From positions 1 through 54,444 of the forward strand of contig NZ_JAUWQB010000013.1 in the NCBI RefSeq assembly GCF_030611305.1: a stretch of 54,444 nucleotides of DNA, read 5' to 3'. The position numbers were made by a program, and so were the translations under genes. The stretch comes from Desulfobacula sp. (GTDB lineage Bacteria; Desulfobacterota; Desulfobacteria; Desulfobacterales; Desulfobacteraceae). Below the pieces are notes generated by a model, which had not been told where the DNA came from, made no database searches, and saw only the letters and a program-made list of their open reading frames with translations. This document shows positions 27,413-36,627 of this stretch, piece by piece (the first letter of the stretch is position 1; each line of letters opens with the position of its first letter).

Positions 27413-28438
27413 ATGTCAATCAAACAAAATTTTAAATGCCTGTATCCCTGCTTAATCATCGCAGTTGCATTAATGTTCACATTTTTTATTGCACCAGCAC
27501 AAAGTAGTGCTGCGGAGAAACAAATTCTTGTGAAAATGGTGGGAACTCTCCCGGTTCATCATCACTTAACCAAAGCGCTTGAAATGTTTCGTGATATTGT
27601 TGAAAAAAAAGCAGGTGATCGTGTAAAATTTCAACTGTACCCGGCACAGCAGTTATACAACGACAAGGACCTTGTCAATGTATTGCCCAAAGGGGCGGTT
27701 GAAGGCGCAATAATTAACTCTGGTTTCTGGAGCGGAAAGGTGCGTGCTGAAGGTCCTATGTTCTTTCCACTTTACTCTTCAAGCAGGGATCAATTTTATA
27801 AACTTTTTGAAAGCAAAGCATGGGATCTTATTAAAAAAGATTTTGAGGAAGAGGGAAATATAAAAGTATTAAGTATGATTGAGTATGGCAGTTCCACCAT
27901 TATTTCAAAAACTCCAGTCAGGACACTGGAAGATTTCAAGGGCTTGAGAACACGGGCATATGGAATGTATCCTGCAATTTTTATGCAGTCTGTTGGGGCA
28001 TCACCGGTTGTCATGAGTTCAGGTGATGTTTATTTAGCCTTGCAGAGAAAGACGATTGATGCTGCAATGTCAGGAGTGAGTAGTTTTGTTGATCGTAAAT
28101 GGTATGAAGTTTCTAAATATTTCTTATCCATTAACGTTTGTTATAGCACTCCATTCTTGTGTGCTTTTAATCTGGATTTCTGGAATAAACTTCCCGCTGA
28201 TTTGCAAAAGATTTTTCAAGATGCAGCCATAGAGACTCAGGAGTGGACAAAAAATTATACTTTGGAATCAGACGTAAGATATAGGAACCTGTTAAAGGAA
28301 AAGGGCTGTACAGAAATACAAATAAGCGATGAAGAGCTCGCTCGTTGGAGTGAAAAAGCGGTTCCTGCTCTTGAGGCTGAATACATAAAACACTATGGAG
28401 CGAAAGCCCGGCAGATTCTTGACTTACTGCCGAGATAG
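27413..28438 (+). CDS. TRAP transporter substrate-binding protein (DctP), module A
   Basis: The start at 27413 is chosen over an in-frame TTG at 27389 because AAGGAGG lies just upstream of it. The 341-residue product has a signal peptide ending near AQSSA. The TRAP DctP fold is shown by QLYPAQQLYNDKDLVNVLPKGA, then LRTRAYG (the arginine that binds the ligand carboxylate) and SSGDVYLALQRKTIDAAM. It captures an organic acid in the periplasm for the fused permease at 30028. Confidence 0.9.
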   Translation: MSIKQNFKCLYPCLIIAVALMFTFFIAPAQSSAAEKQILVKMVGTLPVHHHLTKALEMFRDIVEKKAGDRVKFQLYPAQQLYNDKDLVNVLPKGAVEGAIINSGFWSGKVRAEGPMFFPLYSSSRDQFYKLFESKAWDLIKKDFEEEGNIKVLSMIEYGSSTIISKTPVRTLEDFKGLRTRAYGMYPAIFMQSVGASPVVMSSGDVYLALQRKTIDAAMSGVSSFVDRKWYEVSKYFLSINVCYSTPFLCAFNLDFWNKLPADLQKIFQDAAIETQEWTKNYTLESDVRYRNLLKEKGCTEIQISDEELARWSEKAVPALEAEYIKHYGAKARQILDLLPR

Positions 28439-28485
28439 TTTTCTGATCTGACAAGATTGCAGTATTTTTTTTATAAACCCGGTCA

Positions 28486-28615
28486 TCCCGTGAGTATAGG
28501 AACAAAAAGGGCTAACCTGTGAATGCGGATTTGCACATCAAGGTTGATAGAATAAGCCTGAAACGCAAGTTCGACCCATTGGCGTGGCGGCCTCTTAGAT
28601 CATGAACTCACGGGA
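28486..28615. repeat. 10-bp perfect inverted repeat bracketing a 110-bp segment
   Basis: TCCCGTGAGT (28486-28495) and ACTCACGGGA (28606-28615) are exact complements. The segment they bracket (about 110 bases) has higher GC than its surroundings and no open frame. It lies between the dctP and mmgE genes. It could be a tiny mobile-element relic or a long-range hairpin. Confidence 0.4.
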
Positions 28616-28639
28616 GGCTGGAAATAATAGAGGATATTC

Positions 28640-29959
28640 ATGAACATTACAAAAAAAATAGCTGAATATGTATATAAAACTAATATTTCCGATATACCGC
28701 AGGATGTATTGGATACAGCTAAGCTGTGTTTTCTTGACTGGCTGGGAGTTACCATTGCAGGGGCAAAAACCGAGTTCGGCGAAGTAGCGCAAGGCTATCT
28801 TTCCCTTAACTCAAAACACGGAATTGCAAGTATAATCGGGAAAAATCAAAAAGCAGATCTGCAAAATACTGCCCTTATAAATGGAATATTCTCCCATGCG
28901 CTTGACTTTGATGACTATCATATGACAACCATATTGCATTCTACTGCCCCAACTTTTCCTGCAATACTTGCAACGGCTGAATATGCGGAATCAAACGGTG
29001 AAGAATTACTTTTGGCATTTGTTCTTGCTCTCGATGTAACTCTAAGGCTCGGAAAGGGCGTGCATCGGATTCATTATGACAGGGGATGGCATATTACTTC
29101 AACAATTGGTCGATTCGGGGCTGTTGCAGGTGTTGCACGTCTTCTCCATCTTGATACCGACACTATAATCAATGCCCTTGGTATTGCCGGCACAACTGCC
29201 GGAGGTCTGAGAAATGTATTCGGCTCCATGTCAAAGCCCTATCATGTGGGAAAAGCTGCTATGGACGGATTGATGGCCTGTTTTTTTGCACAAAAGGGTC
29301 TTGACAGTTCAGCAGATATCTTTGGTGGGAAACATGGCTTTTTTGATCTTTTTACTGAAAATCCGGATTATAACACTATAATTAAAGGTATAGGCAAAGA
29401 TTTTTTATTAAATGAGATTTGCTTTAAAACCTATCCGGCACCATTGTGAGTGCATTCAACCACAGATCTCATGGTTGAGATCCGGAAAAATGAAAGTCCT
29501 GTTATATCTGATATAGAAAAAATAGAGATAGAAATTGATAATTTACCCCTTGATGCTGCCGGCATAATAGAGCCCAAGACTTTGCATGAAGCACGGTTCA
29601 GCATATATTTTCTTGCAGCTCTTGCCCTTACCGAAGGAAAGGTGACAGTGGAAAATTTTACAGAGAAAAAGGTTCTGGACCCTGAACTTGTTGTTTTAAG
29701 AAGAAAAATTAAGGCAACAGGCCTTTCTGATATCGGGCTTAGTTCAAACGTTGCAATTCATATGAAAGACGGCAAAATTTATAGACGATATACCCCTGAC
29801 CCTAAGGGGTCTTTAGAGAAGCCCCTGAGCCCTGAAGAACTAAAAGATAAGTTCAGGACTACAAGTGGCCTGCCATCTGAAACAGCCGACAAGGTAATTG
29901 AAAAAATAATGGGATTGGAAAGGATTAAATCTACAAATGAGATATTATCTTTAGTTTAG
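28640..29959 (+). pseudogene. MmgE/PrpD family gene with an in-frame UGA
   Basis: Codons 1-269 and 271-439 form one continuous MmgE/PrpD protein of normal length (439 versus 446 for the paralogue at 39999). It is broken only by TGA at 29447-29449, in YPAPL-UGA-VHSTTDL. Everything else, including LDWLGVTIAGA, SHALDFDDYHM and RGWHITSTIGRFG, is intact and in frame. The family includes 2-methylcitrate dehydratase and cis-aconitate decarboxylase. The stop is either a simple nonsense mutation or a selenocysteine codon, since a hairpin follows 15 bases later. The paralogue has Ala at that place, which argues against Sec. A pseudogene is the safer call. Confidence 0.7.
29465..29482 (+). promoter_or_regulatory. 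Hairpin just downstream of the in-frame UGA
   Basis: GATCTCA-TGGT-TGAGATC is a perfect 7-bp stem with a GGU-containing four-base loop. It starts 15 bases after the UGA at 29447-29449. Bacterial SECIS elements sit at a similar place and show G-U in the apical loop. Without a Sec-specific test this is only suggestive. Confidence 0.3.
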
Positions 29960-30027
29960 AACTCCGGTACTTTAATATCAAAGAAATTATGGAAATAAAA
30001 AAAAATAAAAAAAATGGGGTAAATTTT

Positions 30028-31953
30028 ATGACAGATAACATACAAAAACAATCAGGCTGGGCAAAGGTGGGGAATGCTATTGATTCGATAACCGACTCTG
30101 CAGGAGCTATCGCAGGCTTTGCCATGCTTTTCGTTGCGGTTATCATTACTTACGAAGTAATCATGCGACATTTTTTCAAAGCCCCTACTATCTGGACATA
30201 TGATATTTCAGGTTACATACTTGTATGGTTCGGTTTTTTATCTTCTGCTTATGGTCTGAAACAGGGGGGGCATATTCATGTGGATATTTTAGTCGGTAAA
30301 ATGAGACCCCGAACAAAAATACCCCTTGAGATTATAGCATATGTTTTATGTTCTCTTTATGCTCTCATCATGTTCGTATATAGCTGGCAGATGGCTATGG
30401 ATGCTTTTCATCATAATGAAACTGCTCCAACAATTTTACAGGCTCCAATGTGTTTGGTTGAACTTGGTATAGTGATCGGAACATTTTTATTGAGCCTTCA
30501 GGCATTGCGAATGCTGATTGTAAAAATATCAGAATGGATTCAGTCAACGCGGATTAAAGAAGATTCAAAAGATAGTTCAGGCATTATCAATAACCCCTGG
30601 CTTATTCTTCCTTGTTATTTAATTCTTTCCGCTCTTGGAATTTGGTGCTACGTGGTCAGTCCCGGTATAGGACTCGTATTTATTATGATTATTCTGCTTT
30701 TTGCAGGAGTGCCGGTATTTACATCCCTCGGAATTGTCGGAACTCTGGGTCTTTTTATCCTTCTGGGCTCACAATCAGGGCTTCCCCAGACAGCTGCCAT
30801 CGGCTTAAAGTCCCTGGATAACTTTATCCTGCTGGCGGTTCCATTGTATATATTGGTCGGGCAAATCCTCATGGAAAGCGGCATTGGTAAAGAATTGTTT
30901 GATATTTGTGTTAAATGGTTTGGACACTTACCTGGTGGCATGACAGTCGCTGCTATAGGCGCATGCGCTATTTTTGCCGCAATTTCGGGTTCAAGTGTTG
31001 CAACCGCCGCTACGGTAGGGATGGTTGCCATTCCGGAAATGCTGAAACGAAGCTATGATCCAAAACTGGTATATGGCACAATAGCATCCGGAGGTACGCT
31101 GGGAATACTTATTCCACCCAGTGCTGCTATGATTATTTATAGCTCTATAACAGATGAATCTACAGGTGCTTTGTTTATGGGAGGTGTAATTCCGGGGATT
31201 ATTATGGCCATCCTTTTTGCATTGTTTGCAGTCATTTTTTGTGTCTATACAGGACGATATGAAAAAATAGAACCTTTTTCATGGAAAGAAAGATTTGTTG
31301 TTTTTAAAGATTCTTTTTGGGGATTGATGACACCTGTAATTATAATCGTTACAATTTATACCGGTGTTTGTACACCCACAGAAGCTGCTGCCCTGGCAGT
31401 TGTTTATGCTCTGGCTGTATCTCTTTTTCGCGGCAAAATCAAACCTAAAGAGCTTAAGAGAATGATGGCTAAAAGTACTCGTACTTCTACAATGATTCTG
31501 ATGATTGTTGTTGGAGCCCTTCAGTTAGGTATGATTACTACTTTCTTGCAGGTGCCGCAACGCGCGGTTGCCCTTGTGGGAGCTCTTGATTTTCCTGTCT
31601 GGGTAATCATGGGGCTGCTGTGTTTAATTTTCGTGATCCTGGGCATGTTTCTCGAAGTAGTATCTATTCTTTTGATTACCATGCCGATTGTTCACCCTTT
31701 AATTATACATATGGGTTTTAATGGAGTATGGTTTGGAGTATTTATTGTTCTGCTGATGGAAATGGCATTAATTACTCCCCCTGTTGGTTTAAATGTTTAT
31801 GTAATTCAGGGGATCGCAAATGCCCGAATGTCCGAGGTGATTTTAGGAGTACTCCCTTTCATGGCATTGCTTCTGGTCGGTCTTCTTCTCTTGTGGTTTT
31901 TTCCGCAGCTTGTTCTTTGGTTTCCGGGCACTATGGGATTGGGAGGTCTATAA
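30028..31953 (+). CDS. Fused TRAP transporter permease (DctQ-DctM), module A
   Basis: The 641-residue product (start at 30028; an upstream in-frame ATG at 29989 has no ribosome site) joins two units. A four-helix DctQ part spans about residues 1-180 and includes YEVIMRHFFKAPTIWTYDISGY. A DctM part spans about 200-640 and includes GVPVFTSLGIVGTLGLFILLG, SGSSVATAATVG, TLGILIPPSAAMIIY and TPTEAAALAVVY. Fused Q-M permeases are a known subgroup. It works with the binding protein at 27413. Module B keeps the two parts as separate genes. Confidence 0.9.
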   Translation: MTDNIQKQSGWAKVGNAIDSITDSAGAIAGFAMLFVAVIITYEVIMRHFFKAPTIWTYDISGYILVWFGFLSSAYGLKQGGHIHVDILVGKMRPRTKIPLEIIAYVLCSLYALIMFVYSWQMAMDAFHHNETAPTILQAPMCLVELGIVIGTFLLSLQALRMLIVKISEWIQSTRIKEDSKDSSGIINNPWLILPCYLILSALGIWCYVVSPGIGLVFIMIILLFAGVPVFTSLGIVGTLGLFILLGSQSGLPQTAAIGLKSLDNFILLAVPLYILVGQILMESGIGKELFDICVKWFGHLPGGMTVAAIGACAIFAAISGSSVATAATVGMVAIPEMLKRSYDPKLVYGTIASGGTLGILIPPSAAMIIYSSITDESTGALFMGGVIPGIIMAILFALFAVIFCVYTGRYEKIEPFSWKERFVVFKDSFWGLMTPVIIIVTIYTGVCTPTEAAALAVVYALAVSLFRGKIKPKELKRMMAKSTRTSTMILMIVVGALQLGMITTFLQVPQRAVALVGALDFPVWVIMGLLCLIFVILGMFLEVVSILLITMPIVHPLIIHMGFNGVWFGVFIVLLMEMALITPPVGLNVYVIQGIANARMSEVILGVLPFMALLLVGLLLLWFFPQLVLWFPGTMGLGGL

Positions 31954-32053
31954 TTATTTATATTTAACTGAACAGACGTCAGCAATAAAAATAATAGCGA
32001 AATGATGCTATGGATAATAAAATAATCACTAAAATAAATCGAAGGATGCCAAA

Positions 32054-32569
32054 GTGAAAACAAACATCAATAAGATACTCTTTACAACAGACCTTTCCAG
32101 TAATTCACGATACGCCTTTAATTATGCGGCAAGTATCGCAGGTCATTATGGAGCAAGCATTGTGATCCTTCACGTAATGGAAAATATACCACAGGGCGCC
32201 GAAGCCCTTATTTCCGGGTTTCTTGGTGAAGACAAAATGAACGAGCTTGCCAAAGCAAATGAACAGAACGCACGCTCTGCCCTCATTGGGAAAAAAAGTG
32301 AAAGCATGATGATCAGACAAGCTTTGGATGCTCTCAGTCAGGATACCGTGGTCGGCCGTGATGAAGGGGTTGTAACCGATGAAATTATCGTTACTAAAGG
32401 GGATGTAGCCGAAGAAATTATTAACCAGGCCAATGACTGTGACATGATAATAATGGCTTACCGTTCAAGAAACATGCTGGCCGATACGATAGTTGGCGAT
32501 CATACCAGGCGGGTACTCAGGCGAAGCAAAAAGCCTGTTTTGCTGGTGCCAATGCCGGATGAAAAATAA
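32054..32569 (+). CDS. Universal stress protein (UspA family)
   Basis: The 171-residue protein starts with GTG after GAAGGA. It has the Usp fold pattern ILFTTDLSSNSRYAFNYAASIAGHYGASIVILHV and the nucleotide-binding ending IIMAYRSRNMLADTIVGDHTRRVLRRSKKPVLLV. The ATP-binding G-2x-G-9x-G motif is altered: the first glycine position reads AYRSRN. The protein may therefore be of the non-ATP-binding class. Usp genes next to TRAP transporters are common. Confidence 0.85.
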   Translation: MKTNINKILFTTDLSSNSRYAFNYAASIAGHYGASIVILHVMENIPQGAEALISGFLGEDKMNELAKANEQNARSALIGKKSESMMIRQALDALSQDTVVGRDEGVVTDEIIVTKGDVAEEIINQANDCDMIIMAYRSRNMLADTIVGDHTRRVLRRSKKPVLLVPMPDEK

Positions 32570-32619
32570 GCTGCAATATGCTTTTGAAATTTTTTAATAA
32601 ATTGTGAGGGCTAAAGATT

Positions 32620-33579
32620 ATGAAAAATCGTGTAACCGAGATACTGGGTATAGACCTGCCTTTAATTCTGGGCCCGATGCGTTTGATCACTTTAGGAGAG
32701 GTGGCTGCTGCCTTCTCCAACAGCGGAGGCTTTGGCCAGATTGCTGCCTCAGGGCTTTCAACCGACAGGTTGCGATCAGAACTTAAAAAAGCCAAGGAGC
32801 TTACAACTAAACCTTTTGGAGTTAATATTCCTATATATCGACCCAATGCTTATGATGCACTTGAAATTGCTGTTGAGACAGGGCTTAAAGCTGTTACCAC
32901 CTGTGCAGGTGATCCGGCCAAGTTGATCGGACGTATTAAAGAAGCAGGTCTTAAAGTTTTTCATAAAGCAGCTACCGTAAAAATGGCTAAAAAGGCTGAA
33001 GCTGCAGGCGTAGATGGAATAATTGCTACAGGATTTGAGGCTGGGGGCCATGTAGGAAGAGAGTGGGTAACCAATTTTTGTCTTATTCCCCAATTGTCGG
33101 ATGCCTTGAAAATACCGATAGTCTCTGCTGGTGGTGTGGCGGATGCAAGGGGTCTGCTGGCAGCTTTTGCCCTGGGTGCTGAGGGTGTTGAGATTGGAAC
33201 CGTCATTTTATCCACCCGTGAATGTCAGGTACCTGATTTTTTTAAACAGCTTATCCTAGATGCAGGAAGCGATTCTACTATACTTCTTGGTAAAAAAGCG
33301 ATGCCCATGCGTGTTTTGAGGAATAAGGCTGCAGAAAGTATTGGCGGGCCGGATAAATCAAAAGAAGACAGGAAATTGGACTCACAGGGAGACAAAAAAT
33401 ATGTTGCTGAAGAAGGCGTGGATGCCGACAATGCAATAATGCCATGCGGTCAGATTTCCGGCTTGATAAGGGAGATAAAAAGCGTGAAAGAATTGCTGCC
33501 GGAAATGATGGAAAAAGCACAGATATTGTCTTCCCAATTGCGGGATGTATTTCAAGACAAAAACGATTCGGGCAGATAG
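32620..33579 (+). CDS. Nitronate monooxygenase-like flavoprotein (NPD/FabK family)
   Basis: The 319-residue FMN TIM-barrel protein has LPLILGPMRLIT, GFGQIAASG, GFEAGGHVGR with the conserved His, and PIVSAGGVADARGLLAAFALGAEGVEIGT. The family holds nitronate monooxygenases and FMN-dependent enoyl-ACP/acyl-CoA reductases. In an anaerobic acyl-CoA locus an enoyl-CoA reductase-like or isomerase role is more plausible than monooxygenation (inference). The C-terminal 60 residues (SIGGPDKSKEDRKLD onward) are unusually charged. Confidence 0.8.
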   Translation: MKNRVTEILGIDLPLILGPMRLITLGEVAAAFSNSGGFGQIAASGLSTDRLRSELKKAKELTTKPFGVNIPIYRPNAYDALEIAVETGLKAVTTCAGDPAKLIGRIKEAGLKVFHKAATVKMAKKAEAAGVDGIIATGFEAGGHVGREWVTNFCLIPQLSDALKIPIVSAGGVADARGLLAAFALGAEGVEIGTVILSTRECQVPDFFKQLILDAGSDSTILLGKKAMPMRVLRNKAAESIGGPDKSKEDRKLDSQGDKKYVAEEGVDADNAIMPCGQISGLIREIKSVKELLPEMMEKAQILSSQLRDVFQDKNDSGR

Positions 33580-33637
33580 GATGGTTGTGAAATAATCCAC
33601 GACCGATGATTGTTATTTAGAACATTTACAAGGGGGC

Positions 33638-34438
33638 ATGATGAAAATGGAATATGTTTTACTTGATAAAAAAGATGGAATTGGAACCATTACCCTTAAC
33701 AGGCCAGAAAGATACAATGCTTTTGCAGGAGGAATGAGAGAAGAAATTCTGGAAGCGGTACAGGAAACGTGTTCTGATCCCGATATTCGCGCAATTGTTA
33801 TTACCGGTAATGGGAAAGCCTTTTGTGCGGGTGGAGATGTGAACGAGTTTGTCAGCGGAAACAGCAAGGCGCTTTCTGATGCTGATATTGCTACTTCCGA
33901 TAGACTCACCATGTGTAAGGCTGTTCTTGCTATAAATGCGGGAGAAAAACCGGTAATTGCCGCAGTAAATGGTGTTGCAGCCGGTGGCGGTTGTAATCTC
34001 GCCCTCTCCTGCGACATCAGAATTGCCAGTGAAAAGGCAAAGTTTGGACAGGTTTTTACTCGCAGAGGTGCATTCCCCGATTGGGGCGGCATTTATTTTT
34101 TACCCCGCCTTGTTGGATATGCCAAAGCTGCGGAATTACTTTTTTCAGGAGAAATAATTGATGCCCGGGAGGCCTTTAAAATAGGAATGGTAAATAAAGT
34201 TATCCCCCATGATAAATTAATGGAAGAGACATATAAAATGGCTGAAAGGATTGTAAAAAATGCACCAATTCCTATTGCCTTTATTAAACGGGGTCTTCAA
34301 AATTTTTACAAGATGGATCTTAGCCAGGCTGTTGATTACGAGGCATATGTATTAGGCATGACCTTGAAAAGTGAGGATTTTATGGAAGGGTTTAACGCCT
34401 TTCTGGAAAAAAGAGAACCGGTTTTTAAAGGCAAATAA
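33638..34438 (+). CDS. Crotonase-fold protein, PaaG-like isomerase candidate
   Basis: The 266-residue crotonase-superfamily protein has the oxyanion-hole segments AFCAGGDV and AAGGG. Of the two hydratase glutamates (rat Glu144/Glu164), the first is Asn (GGGCNLAL) and the second Phe (FGQVF). It does carry Asp in GAFPDWGGIYFLPRLVG, matching the IPDCGG aspartate of PaaG-type ring/enoyl isomerases. A hydratase is therefore unlikely, and a double-bond isomerase is the better guess. Its stop overlaps the next start (TAATG), so the two are translationally coupled. Confidence 0.8.
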   Translation: MMKMEYVLLDKKDGIGTITLNRPERYNAFAGGMREEILEAVQETCSDPDIRAIVITGNGKAFCAGGDVNEFVSGNSKALSDADIATSDRLTMCKAVLAINAGEKPVIAAVNGVAAGGGCNLALSCDIRIASEKAKFGQVFTRRGAFPDWGGIYFLPRLVGYAKAAELLFSGEIIDAREAFKIGMVNKVIPHDKLMEETYKMAERIVKNAPIPIAFIKRGLQNFYKMDLSQAVDYEAYVLGMTLKSEDFMEGFNAFLEKREPVFKGK

Positions 34439-35223
34439 TGGTAACTTTGTTGAAAGAAATTATCCGGAAAGATGATGGCAGGATAAGTACAATTTTCTTC
34501 AATCGCCCGGAAAAAAGAAATGCTTTAAATGCAGATGCTCTTTTCCAACTGGGTGATATCGTAAATCAGATAGAAAGAGAAAATAAGATAAGGGTACTTG
34601 TCTTAAGGGGAGCAGAGGATAAAAATTTTTCTGCCGGCGTGGACCTTTCCTGCGGAAAAAATAATTTCAAACGGATGATTGAAGGTCTGGAATATTGTCT
34701 TAACAGCCTGATTAATTTTTCTCAGCCGATGATCAGCATGATTTACGGTCCTGCCATAGGAGCAGGGCTGGACATTTCGGTAATATCGGATTTTAGGATT
34801 GCTGCCAACGGCGCCAGTTTTGGCGCTCCTTTGGTCAAACTGGGAAGAACATATTACTACACGGCTATCAGGCGGCTCACACGCCTGATCGGGCTGGCCG
34901 GAGCAAAGGAGATTTTGTTGACAGGGAGGCTGATAGATGCCAGGCGTGCATTGGAAATCGGGCTGGTTAATCAGTTAGTCCATGAGGATGACCTTGAATC
35001 CGCGGTAGGTTTCCTTGCAAATGAATTGGCGGAAGATACCGCCCCCCTGGCAGTGAAAGTTACCAAACTCACAATAAAAAAACTTTTTGAGGAAACGCCA
35101 CTTGATCCGTCGTTGGAAGACGAACTTAAGCGGTTTGCAGATGAAATAAATCAGAGCGAAGATGCTAGGGAAGGGATAAATGCTAAAATTGAAAAGCGCA
35201 AACCGGTTTTTTCAGGGAGGTAA
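34438..35223 (+). CDS. Crotonase-fold protein of unknown reaction
   Basis: The 261-residue protein shares the fold (RPEKRNALNADAL, NFSAGVDLS, GPAIGAGLDISVISDFRIA). The Glu144 position is Asp and the Glu164 position Leu (SFGAPLVKLG), and the usual P-x-GG loop is replaced by RTYYYTAIRRL. It cannot be a classical enoyl-CoA hydratase. Decarboxylase, hydrolase or isomerase are possible. It overlaps the preceding crotonase by one base and is two bases ahead of the small ORF at 35226. Confidence 0.75.
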   Translation: MVTLLKEIIRKDDGRISTIFFNRPEKRNALNADALFQLGDIVNQIERENKIRVLVLRGAEDKNFSAGVDLSCGKNNFKRMIEGLEYCLNSLINFSQPMISMIYGPAIGAGLDISVISDFRIAANGASFGAPLVKLGRTYYYTAIRRLTRLIGLAGAKEILLTGRLIDARRALEIGLVNQLVHEDDLESAVGFLANELAEDTAPLAVKVTKLTIKKLFEETPLDPSLEDELKRFADEINQSEDAREGINAKIEKRKPVFSGR

Positions 35224-35225
35224 TT

Positions 35226-35690
35226 ATGCCAGTTGATAATGATAATTTTCAAGTTAAAACACCCAGGGAAGCACTCTCCCTTTTAAGTCAGAAAATGTTC
35301 AACAAATATGGTAAAGAAGCACTCTTGGAAATTGAAGACGTCTGGTACAAACTCGGATGTGCTGTTGGAAAAAAGATGAAAAAGAAATTGCCTGATACCA
35401 ATTTAATAACAGTTGCAAATAGTTTTGTTGACGGTGGTCACAAACGAGGAGCTAAGGTAGACGTGCTTGAGTTAACCGAAAATAAGTTTCATCTGAGAGG
35501 ATACCACTGTGCGATCGGTCTTAATGGAAAGGGAAAGAAGCTCTGCTGGGCATGTATGGGGATAGATCGCGGCCTTTTTGAGACAGCTACGGAAAATGAT
35601 TTAGAAATGAAGATAATTAAAACCCTTTCAGATAATGATGAATATTGTGAATTTGTGATCAAGCGATTAATAAAAAAACCTGGAGATTAA
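35226..35690 (+). CDS. Small protein, possibly ATC-hydrolase (PF14196)-like
   Basis: This 154-residue soluble protein is coupled to the crotonase pair. Recognisable features are YHCAIGLNGKGKKLCWACMG and the ending DNDEYCEFVIK, with conserved-looking Cys residues. They resemble the L-2-amino-thiazoline-4-carboxylic acid hydrolase family and related small-ligand proteins. The family call is uncertain. In such loci these proteins may act on a CoA thioester or as a ligand-binding accessory (inference). Confidence 0.4.
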   Translation: MPVDNDNFQVKTPREALSLLSQKMFNKYGKEALLEIEDVWYKLGCAVGKKMKKKLPDTNLITVANSFVDGGHKRGAKVDVLELTENKFHLRGYHCAIGLNGKGKKLCWACMGIDRGLFETATENDLEMKIIKTLSDNDEYCEFVIKRLIKKPGD

Positions 35691-35787
35691 CGACAACTTG
35701 CAATTGATGATATAAAAAAATGCTACAGGACAATTTGTACACGAAGCTAGTAATTCTTAAAAAAATTAAACATTTGGGGACAAAAAT

Positions 35788-36600
35788 ATGGACTTTGAAA
35801 CGATTATGCTGGTTAAAAAAAAACATATAGCGACATTGACCTTGAACAGACCGGAAAAAAGTAATGCGATCAACAGGAAGATGATGGAAGAACTTGGAGA
35901 AGCGATTGAGGATGTGGCCGGAGATGACGAAATGAGGGCTTTGCTGCTTACAGGAGCAGGTAAGGCTTTCTGTGGCGGAGCTGATCTTGATATAATGCCG
36001 GGTGGTGGAGATGTAAAAGATCTTGCGGAACTTGGGGTTGAGACATTAAGACGCTCATTTCTCTTTAAAGCATCAAAAAAAATTATTCTCGGGATTCAAC
36101 AGATGGAAAAACCGACCATTGCCATGATAAATGGTGTATGTGTGGGCGCTGGATTTGATCTGGCCCTATCGTGTGACCTGAAAACAGCAAGTGAAAAGGC
36201 AAAATTTATGTGCGGATTCGTAAAGCTTGGCCTTTTCCCGGGTTTTGGAGCAGCCTGGCTTTATCCGAGATGCATGGGAGTGACAAAAGCATTTGAGATG
36301 CTTTTTACAGGAGATATGTTGAAAGCACAGGAAGCAAAAGAAATCGGAATGATTAACAAATTGGCATCACCGGAAAAACTTGAAGAAATTACTCTTGAAA
36401 TGGCTACAAAAATTGTCAATGGTCCGCCTGTCGCAATAAGATTGATGAAGTCACAAGTATACAGGGGAATGGGAAGTGATTTAAATGCTGCTCTGGATGA
36501 CGCTGCTGTCTGTGAATCAATTACACTTGCGTCAAAAGATCATATTGAAGGAATTACTGCCTTTCGAGAAAAAAGAGCGCCATTATTTGAAGGAAAATAA
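35788..36600 (+). CDS. Crotonase-fold protein, third paralogue
   Basis: The 270-residue protein has AFCGGADLDIMPGGGDV and GVCVGAGFDLALSCDL. The Glu144 equivalent is Asp, the Glu164 equivalent Phe (FMCGFVKLG), and the loop reads LFPGFGAAWLYPR, without the PaaG aspartate. It thus differs from both neighbours in the active site. The three probably catalyse different steps on one CoA-ester pathway. The gene ends 27 bases before the carboxyltransferase start. Confidence 0.78.
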   Translation: MDFETIMLVKKKHIATLTLNRPEKSNAINRKMMEELGEAIEDVAGDDEMRALLLTGAGKAFCGGADLDIMPGGGDVKDLAELGVETLRRSFLFKASKKIILGIQQMEKPTIAMINGVCVGAGFDLALSCDLKTASEKAKFMCGFVKLGLFPGFGAAWLYPRCMGVTKAFEMLFTGDMLKAQEAKEIGMINKLASPEKLEEITLEMATKIVNGPPVAIRLMKSQVYRGMGSDLNAALDDAAVCESITLASKDHIEGITAFREKRAPLFEGK

Positions 36601-36627
36601 TTTAAATTTTTGAGGAGAGACATCTTC

